This document shows positions 57,885 to 64,000 of a DNA stretch of 64,000 nt, one piece after another. The DNA lies in contig JAHQRK010000001.1 in NCBI GenBank assembly GCA_019828595.1, positions 4,588,001-4,652,000 of the forward strand, read 5' to 3'. The notes beneath the pieces are model-generated. The model did not search any database, was not told the origin of the DNA, and worked only from the letters and a program-made list of their open reading frames with translations. The position numbers and the translations under genes were made by a program. Positions within the stretch are counted from its first letter, which is position 1, and each line of letters starts with the position of its first letter. The stretch is from Aphanomyces cochlioides. Taxonomy: Eukaryota; Oomycota; Saprolegniomycetes; Saprolegniales; Verrucalvaceae.

Positions 57885-58154
57885 AGCTTGTGTGATCAAC
57901 ACTTCCTCTGCGCTCAAGCACTGTTACAATTTCACTCTGCAATTTAGTACAAAACATGCCAAGCATCCACGTGTTATCTCGACTGTGGTTGCTATATTTG
58001 AAGTAAATTTTGGATTTCAGATCATTGATGTTGTACTGTGTGCACCGCAAGTTTGGATTACAATGTATCACACGATATTTAGGAGCGCTTGATACTTCAT
58101 ATTGTGGTGGCAACCAATTGCACGTCAATTCGCACACCAGAGTATTCTCTACTA
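57885..58154 (+). repeat. S-flank fragment, left of the Tc1-like element
   Basis: Resembles 27781-28030: ACTCTGCAATTTAGTACAA and CACCAGAGTATTCTCT. It continues beyond the transposon at 61114. Confidence 0.6.
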
Positions 58155-58245
58155 ACGTAAAAGTCCAAAATCGAGCAGTGGATCAAAATCGAGCACCAAT
58201 TCCATGACAGCAGTAGAACCTCCATAATATTATTATAGCGTGTTA

Positions 58246-58647
58246 TCCGGGAACGACGGAATTTTAGTACAAGTGGTACTTGGATTGTTTGAATTAGAGT
58301 GTGCATTATATCATCCAATGCGAAATAAACAAGTACGTTAATGACATATGATTGGACCAAAGTAGATAATCTTTACCAACCAATTTTTAAGGCAGTGATT
58401 TGAAATCATAAAAAAATACAGCTCAAACAAGTCGAAACAAACATTTTCTTTGTTTTCAAGCGATGGTTTCGAGTATATCGCGCTAAGACATTGGAAAAGA
58501 ATTGAACCTCGATACAAGCACTGTGGGATTCCAAACTTACTGACAGTGATTGGGTGAATATATGTCCCAACTGCAAACCTAAATTACCTGCAAATGATTG
58601 GACAATTGCCCAAGTACCACAGTGCCAAAATTCCGTCGCTCCCTCGG
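58246..58647. mobile_element. Nested TA-flanked MITE, about 0.40 kb
   Basis: Imperfect TIRs: left CCGGGAACGACGGAATTTT, right reverse complement CCGAGGGAGCGACGGAATTTT in part, followed on both sides by an AGTGGTACTTGG-like segment. TA lies at each end (58244-58245, 58648-58649). No coding capacity. The transposase source is unknown; the TIRs differ from those of the host element. Confidence 0.6.
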
Positions 58648-58941
58648 TAACGAATACTTCTCATAATTTATAATTCTTATAAAAACTAATGTCCTAACCC
58701 TCGTGGCTCTGACATCCAAAATGAACATTTTCCATACATTATTCCATATAAGAGTAATACTCGATTTTGATCCACAAAAAAGTAAGCAAGTGCTATTGTC
58801 GATTCTACATAAAATTTGGATGTGGGCTCAATCGAATCTCGCGGGCAAATCTCGCCACCAATCGACGCGATTGGCCAATTTTCAGAACCGCGATTGTGAT
58901 TGGCTATTGCCACAGAATGCATCCAGGCAAGTCATTCCAGT

Positions 58942-59649
58942 ATGACAACTCGTAGCTACGATGGAGTCAGCCCTGCAATGAACACTCGTTCATCTCAAAC
59001 ATCACAACATATCAACTCCCAAGACGACAATCAAGAAACCAGCTCGAGCTCCCTCTACGAGATTACTCTGACGCCTTTTGTCAAGAACACGGTTGGCGAG
59101 AGGAATACGTCGGCAATCAAACTGTCCACATTTGTGTGTGGGGGCATTTCATGGAACTCAATCAAGTCGCAGATCTTTGCGCGGTACAAGTCAAAGTGCA
59201 CGGGCATCGCCATTCGAGACGAGTCTGGCGTGTGGACGGTTCGAAACAACCCACCAACTAAACCTGACTTTGCTACGATTGCCTGGGAGTCAAGAGTTCG
59301 TCAAGACCCACCGCCTCATGTTTTGGCACGCTTGCGGCCAGCCACCTCATCCCACGCAGTTCGACTCGAGAGGATTTTCCAGAATAATCGAACAAGCTTG
59401 GACGTCATCGACGGCGCGCTGTTGGAGCTAAACCAATTGAAACTTGCCATGGAACAAACCAAATCCACAATGAATGTCGTCAGTCGACGACTTGAACTCT
59501 TTGAGCAATCTCTTGTGGCAAAGCGCAAAATTATTGTTTCACAGGATCAAGAGTTTGCGCCAATTCCAGCAAGTGTACTGCCAATTCCTCTACTCTCCGA
59601 CAACAACAATGACATTGATCACGACTACGGTTTAGAAGACACAGATTAG
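58942..59649 (+). CDS. Accessory protein of the Tc1-like element, 235 aa
   Basis: Intact frame starting at ATG 58942; a TTG at 58900 would extend it. The N-terminus is Ser/Thr/Gln-rich and disordered. The middle (about 35-110) looks folded, with LYEITLTPFVKN, STFVCGGISWNSIKSQIFAR and GVWTVRNNPP. The C-terminal third is helical (LLELNQLKLAMEQTKSTMNV) and ends in an acidic tail. No family recognised. It is the only uninterrupted frame in the element and converges on the transposase gene. It could be a transposition helper or a captured host gene. Confidence 0.6.
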   Translation: MTTRSYDGVSPAMNTRSSQTSQHINSQDDNQETSSSSLYEITLTPFVKNTVGERNTSAIKLSTFVCGGISWNSIKSQIFARYKSKCTGIAIRDESGVWTVRNNPPTKPDFATIAWESRVRQDPPPHVLARLRPATSSHAVRLERIFQNNRTSLDVIDGALLELNQLKLAMEQTKSTMNVVSRRLELFEQSLVAKRKIIVSQDQEFAPIPASVLPIPLLSDNNNDIDHDYGLEDTD

Positions 59650-59775
59650 GTTTGTTATTGTCGAATTACAAATCCTAAATCATCGTCATTAAGCTCTGTG
59701 TCTCCAATGCGTACTTTTCCACGCGCAAGACCACGGCAAGGATCAAAACGCCCATTAGCAGTATATCCACAGTGG

Positions 59776-60773
59776 CTAAACACTTTTCCCATGGTGACAC
59801 ATTGTCTTTACAACAAAGTAAATCAGGTTTGCTTCAGTGCGACACTCGACATAAGACCTCTGAAACAACTTCTTCACGTAGCCGAAGAAGTATTCGATGG
59901 GATTATAGAACGGGCAATAGGCGGGAAGAAATATCGGGACGATACCCAAAGACCGCAAGTGTAAAATGGCCTCAGCATTGCAGTGGATTTTGGCTCCGTC
60001 GAGAATCCACACCGAATTGGTTCCTTGGTGCATCTGAACTTTGCCAGAGTGGGCGAATGAGCAACAGCCACGCAAAAAGGCTTTACTGTCGAATGCGCCA
60101 TGGACATCACAGTAATCAAGGAGTTCGTCCGCTCCAAGAAAACAAAGCAGAGATACCCTGGGCTTTCTTCCAAATTCGCCTCGTATCACAATCTTGTCAC
60201 CCTTCATAGCGTATCCACGCCGTCGGAGCATTCCTCGATTGTCAAAACTATCAATATCAATTAGACAAGTGCTAACATGATGATGACATGGTGTTGTACC
60301 TCACTTCATCAAGAAAGACAATATTTCGCTGACTCCACGTGATCGAGTCTATCTCCTGACAAAACGGCAGATATCTTGCTGGTGAATTTGAATGGTGCGT
60401 CTTTCGATGACTTTCCATGTCATTCCACTATCGTGGATGACTTTCCAGACTGTCGAAATGAAAATAAAGCGGTGGAAATGCAGTTCAAAGGCAGTTTTTG
60501 CCTCATCGAGGAAGCTCAATGGATGACGCTTGTAGTGATCAACTATCCATTGTTTCTCAAGAGTAGTAAAAGTCCCGTCCACGACTGACGTCTTTCTTTG
60601 GTACCCCCAGTTTGCTCATATTTGCGAATCCAATTCGCAATCGTCTGTTCATCCTTGCCGTACAGGGTTGCAAGTTGGTGCATCTTTAGTCCAAGAAAGT
60701 AGTGCCCGTACAGACAGTGCATCACCGTATTTGGACTAGCATGTTGTGAGAGTGCTGACTCGATGGCACTCAT
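59776..60773 (-). pseudogene. IS630/Tc1-type DDE transposase with intron and frameshifts
   Basis: The N-terminal helix-turn-helix (MHQLATLYGKDEQTIANWIR, first frame) is followed by a second one (STVWKVIHDSGMTW) in another frame. Next comes the catalytic domain: D in NIVFLDEV-SFDNRG, split by a 52-bp intron at 60248-60299 (GTACAA...TAG, phase restored), D in WILDGAKIH, and E in YNPIEYFFGYVKKLF. Frameshifts near 60590 and 60360. Catalytic acids are kept. The breaks mean the element could not move itself unless they are sequencing errors. Confidence 0.8.
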
Positions 60774-61113
60774 GAATTCTTTCGGCCTTTCCTTCGCGGC
60801 GCTTTCAGTCTGGGATATTTGAAAACAACAACACGTGATTGGATGAATTTAATCAGCCAATCGGATCGTTTGGAAATCTCGCCAGCAAACCGCACATAAA
60901 TCCAAAATTTCACTCAAAAGCACAATATGATGGAAATTCACTTTATGATTAAAACAAAGAGGAATTCGGCATATTTTGGTGTCTGCATTGTTCTCTGACT
61001 TATTCTCATTTCAGGACAATCTTTGTCTTTCTGGTTGCAAATGTGGATCGCGAGATATTATCATGAACGTTTAGTAAAAATAAATATGTGCTCGATTTTG
61101 GACTTTTACGTTA

Positions 61114-61342
61114 AGTCCTTTTTATATCCAAGTGACTAATGAGGCGACACGGTGCTAGCTCAAAAAAATTCATCTTGATGTGGGAAATCGGTAAAATTCA
61201 ATTCGATCGAATGAAAATTGAACGACGAATTAGGAGCATACCTTCTTTTCCAAATTGATCTGACGAAGAAATGGCCTATCAAATGGGAAGGCCTTATCGG
61301 ACTATGTTTCATATAACGATAAGTTGCACGTATCGTCGAACA
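61114..61342 (+). repeat. S-flank fragment, right of the Tc1-like element
   Basis: GAAATCGGTAAAATTCAATT and the following ATGAAAATTGAACGAC match 28138-28175 and the arm copies (33847, 36960). It ends where the SxIP coding homology restarts. Confidence 0.6.
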
Positions 61343-63130
61343 TTGAATTTTTCTACTCCGTAAACATTTCATTTACATCGCTCTTATCCTCGATGGAGCC
61401 AAGTCAATTTCTATTTTTTCCACAAAGCGCCCAGACTTGTGAGAGCACAGAGAGTCCATCTGTGGTGACAGATTGTTCTGACTTCGACTGCCTTGCAGCG
61501 ACGTGTGGCACGATGTCTCCAACCCGTGCTTCCGTGCAAGTAAATGAAAATGAATCCATTGCCCAGACGAAGGACCTGGACGTCTCATGTTCAGTAGAAG
61601 CCGATTCCACGGAGTGCTTAACTAATCCTGTTTCACAAATCCATGGTGCATGGATTTCTGACAGTTTTCAATACACAAGCCTGTATTCTCACTCAGCCAT
61701 CATGCGGGGTGAAGATCATGCCCAAGACTTCTTGGAAAAATCGTCAGGAATTCCATCCATATCCAAGAATATTGTCACTGTCGTGGATATTGCGAACGAC
61801 GATGAGCCATGTCGAGAGCCAAGTGCCACAATTTATGGTGGTTCAGACTCACTGAGCGCTCCATCCACATCGCTCTCATCCCCTCGCTCGATCGAACCAA
61901 ATCCGAATCCCCCTTTTTCATCCATCGATCACTTTTGTGAGAAAATGCAACGTCCATCAATCGCGTCAACTTGTCCTGACATCAACGTGGACCGCCTTGA
62001 AACCAGGTGTTCCACGATGTCTCGAGCCTGTGCTTCAGCGGAAATGGATGCAAATTTAGTCATTGCGGACAAAAATGACCTTGAAGACTCATTTTCCATC
62101 GATGCTGATGAGAAAGAAAATGTAGTCATTGCGGACCCAAATTACCTGGAAGACGCATTTACTATCGACACCGATGACAACGACAATGCAATCATGGACA
62201 GCAAGATCTACCTGGAAGATTCATTTTGCATCGAAACCGATCCCACCAATATTTTGAACGTCGCCGATATTCTTGAACATGACATTGAGCAGTGTCGAGC
62301 AACACCTGCAGTGATGAGGAAAAATTGCAATGACACAAGTCTACGTTCTCACTCAAAAATCCTGCAGAAACATGACCATGACTTTTTGAAAACATCTTTT
62401 GAGATTCAATCTCCATCCTAGTCTACACTGTATGCAACATGCATGACAAACGAAGAAAATTCGTCGCGAAAGGCAAATGACATGACTCCGAAAAACAATG
62501 CCTGCAATTTCCTCCGACAATGAAGGAAAACGACAACCACGACTTTTTGGAAACATCCTTTGAGATCGAAGCTCCAACCATGACTATTATCGCAACGGAG
62601 GAAATGCTGTCACGAACGACAATGGCTAACACTACTAAAAACCAGACAAGCCTGCCAACTCCGTCGAACATCATGGACGAGCAGAACTTCTTGGAACTAT
62701 CGTTTGAACTTGCACCCGGTGACATCGCAGCGGATTCAGCAAAGCATAGCAGTGCGTCTCAAGTGCCAAGGGAGTCAATATGTGAAGACCGTTGTATCTT
62801 ATATTGTCATGAAAATCATCAAGTCAATGACGCAGCAATCGTCGGACACTTCTTGAACAAAGTGTGTGCCATCGCAGCAACTTCCGACAAGATTCCTCCT
62901 ACCTCTACTTTGACAAAAACGGAAGAGCTACGGCGAGTACCAAATGCTCGGGTTGAGTAAGCCACATTCAATACAGAGTCACAACTATATACAACAATCT
63001 CGATGGATGAAGAAATGAATTGCAGCAAATACCTCAAGGAGAAACAGTCCTCGCAACACAACAACTGCCGCATGGACTCGGATACGCATGCCAATTTGGA
63101 TTTTCATTTATACTCAACTTGGAGTAAAAG
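61343..63130 (+). pseudogene. SxIP-motif gene, third copy, 3' part
   Basis: Coding homology resumes at about 61343 (SLLSSMEPSQFL) and runs to the end of the family protein. A TAG at 62419-62421 replaces the Lys of the SPSK motif, a frameshift follows before 62520, and a further stop occurs at 62958-62960. The xFLxxSFxI repeats are still visible: DFLEKSSG, NDLEDSFSID, NYLEDAFTID, IYLEDSFCIE, DFLKTSFEIQ, DFLETSFEIE, NFLELSFELA. Missing relative to the intact copy is roughly the part between residues 395 and 660. Confidence 0.85.
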
Positions 63131-63139
63131 TCTAAGAAA

Positions 63140-63261
63140 GAATGAACAGTGACTTCATCCAAAGGAGACGTATATTTATGACATTCACTGAGATCAAGAG
63201 CATCTTGATCCAGTATTCATATTTATCATTGATTAATCAATTTAAGAATCTTTGATTTATG
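63140..63261 (+). repeat. Repeat R, third-locus copy
   Basis: CGTATATTTATGACATTCAC and TTAATCAATTTAAGAATCT match the R copies in the palindrome, in the same position after the gene. A TGA interrupts the frame that is open in the other copies, which argues that R is not coding. Confidence 0.75.
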
Positions 63262-64000
63262 TCGAATGTTATAATACGTCACGAACGTGTGGAACCAAAT
63301 TCTTGTAAATCATCAAAACTTGAGCTCATCGATAGGGTGTGATTTCTAGACTAACAGGAAAAACCACTTGACATATACACGAATGTCATCCATACTTGTA
63401 AATTGCGTCGTGAATGATATCATGAAGAAAAACATTCCTTCACTGTGTCGTGTTTAATCAAGAACAAGTTTATACTTGAGTTCCTTTTGGTTATTATAAA
63501 TTATATGGCTCGACGACATGCGATGAATTTGATTATTTGGTTCTATAGCTTGCGTGCAACAGATTACCAGGTCTATCACGAAAGTATTGGGATGTGCCAT
63601 AAGACTTCATGAGAGGTCGAATGTTGTGCCGTCAATTGTAGTTCAAAAGTGTAAAATGCATTTATGGGTTTCGTCGCCCTTGAAGTCATCATGATTCATC
63701 ACCGAGCAAATCATGGTCAAGAAGGCACTGTATTGTTCGTATCGCAGTTCACTTGAAAATGTTGAAAGAGATAACTATAGCACATAAATATGTCGTGAAA
63801 TAAGCTTGAGACACGTCACGCGAGTAAGTCATTCTTTGACAATGAACTTCCGAGGCGAAACTCGAAAGCCATACCTGACAAGCACATTTTATACCAATGG
63901 ACATGAGAATCGCATGTTTTTCATGTTGCCTGTATGTCTTTGAGTCATGATGAATAAAGATATCCGACATTGCTAATATAGAAGTGATTACAGATTGTAA
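63262..64000 (+). repeat. Unit S, third-locus copy, to the window end
   Basis: 63450-63760 matches 36210-36480 (GAACAAGTTTATACTTGAG, GGTTATTATAAA, AAAGTATTGGGATGTGCCAT). It continues to the window edge with AT-rich sequence similar to 35180-35390. No gene seen. Confidence 0.65.

Larger units (their letters stand above)
58155..61111. mobile_element. Two-gene Tc1/IS630-like transposon, 2.96 kb
   Basis: Perfect 23-bp TIRs (ACGTAAAAGTCCAAAATCGA...) at 58155-58177 and 61089-61111, flanked by TA on both sides (58153-58154, 61112-61113). It contains a plus-strand accessory gene (58942-59649), a convergent DDE transposase (60773-59776), and a nested MITE (58246-58647). It splits an S-flank repeat. 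Confidence 0.85.

Noticed and set aside
1..64000. CRISPR arrays, bacterial operons, rRNA or tRNA genes
   Set aside because: No regularly spaced short repeats, no ribosome-binding-site-led gene strings, and no cloverleaf or rRNA core sequence was recognised by eye.

Overview
The window looks like a repeat-rich segment of a stramenopile genome, most probably an oomycete of the Saprolegniales/Aphanomyces type. The evidence is the very short spliceosomal introns (41-52 bp) that restore reading frames, the mix of transposons (Crypton tyrosine recombinase, Ty3/gypsy, Ty1/copia, pogo-like, Tc1/IS630-like, Harbinger-like MITE) and the few host genes. The taxon is an inference; no marker gene is present.

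Layout. 1-5700 is a palindrome (2.69-kb arms, 316-bp loop) that duplicates the last exons of a nine-exon minus-strand gene (4893-7724, about 820 aa, Tudor-like domain, coiled coils). 8-14 kb is gene-poor, with two decayed copies of one repeat. A near-complete pogo-like transposon with intact coding sequence lies at 14176-15685, followed by an equilibrative nucleoside transporter gene (16296-17630). At 18.0-21.0 kb half of a foldback MITE abuts a 5'-truncated copia element whose RT core is deleted. A small TPR gene (21791-22366), a TIR element (23270-24223), a Golgi-type GT71 mannosyltransferase gene (24500-26014) and a Harbinger-like MITE follow.

28847-41990 is a giant palindrome: two 6.55-kb arms around a 52-bp loop. 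Each arm carries a copy of an unrecognised gene of 1233 codons whose N-terminus has repeated SxIP motifs of the kind that bind EB1 on microtubule plus ends. The left copy is open; the right copy has a 1-bp frameshift. A third, decayed copy begins at 49964 and resumes at about 61343. In between lie a 5'-truncated Ty3/gypsy element (with an antisense gene-like region before its 3' LTR and a duplicated polypurine tract inside pol) and a two-gene Tc1/IS630-like transposon (58155-61111).

Between the palindrome and the third copy are a palindromic MITE (42591-43210), a frameshifted multi-pass membrane protein gene, a frameshifted Crypton and a second copy of the 23.3-kb element. Apparently intact host genes are few: the Tudor-like gene, the transporter, the TPR protein, the glycosyltransferase and the left-arm SxIP gene. 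They do not form a shared pathway. The dominant theme is repeat-driven rearrangement of a small, fast-changing gene family. All splice models, element boundaries and alignments were made by eye.
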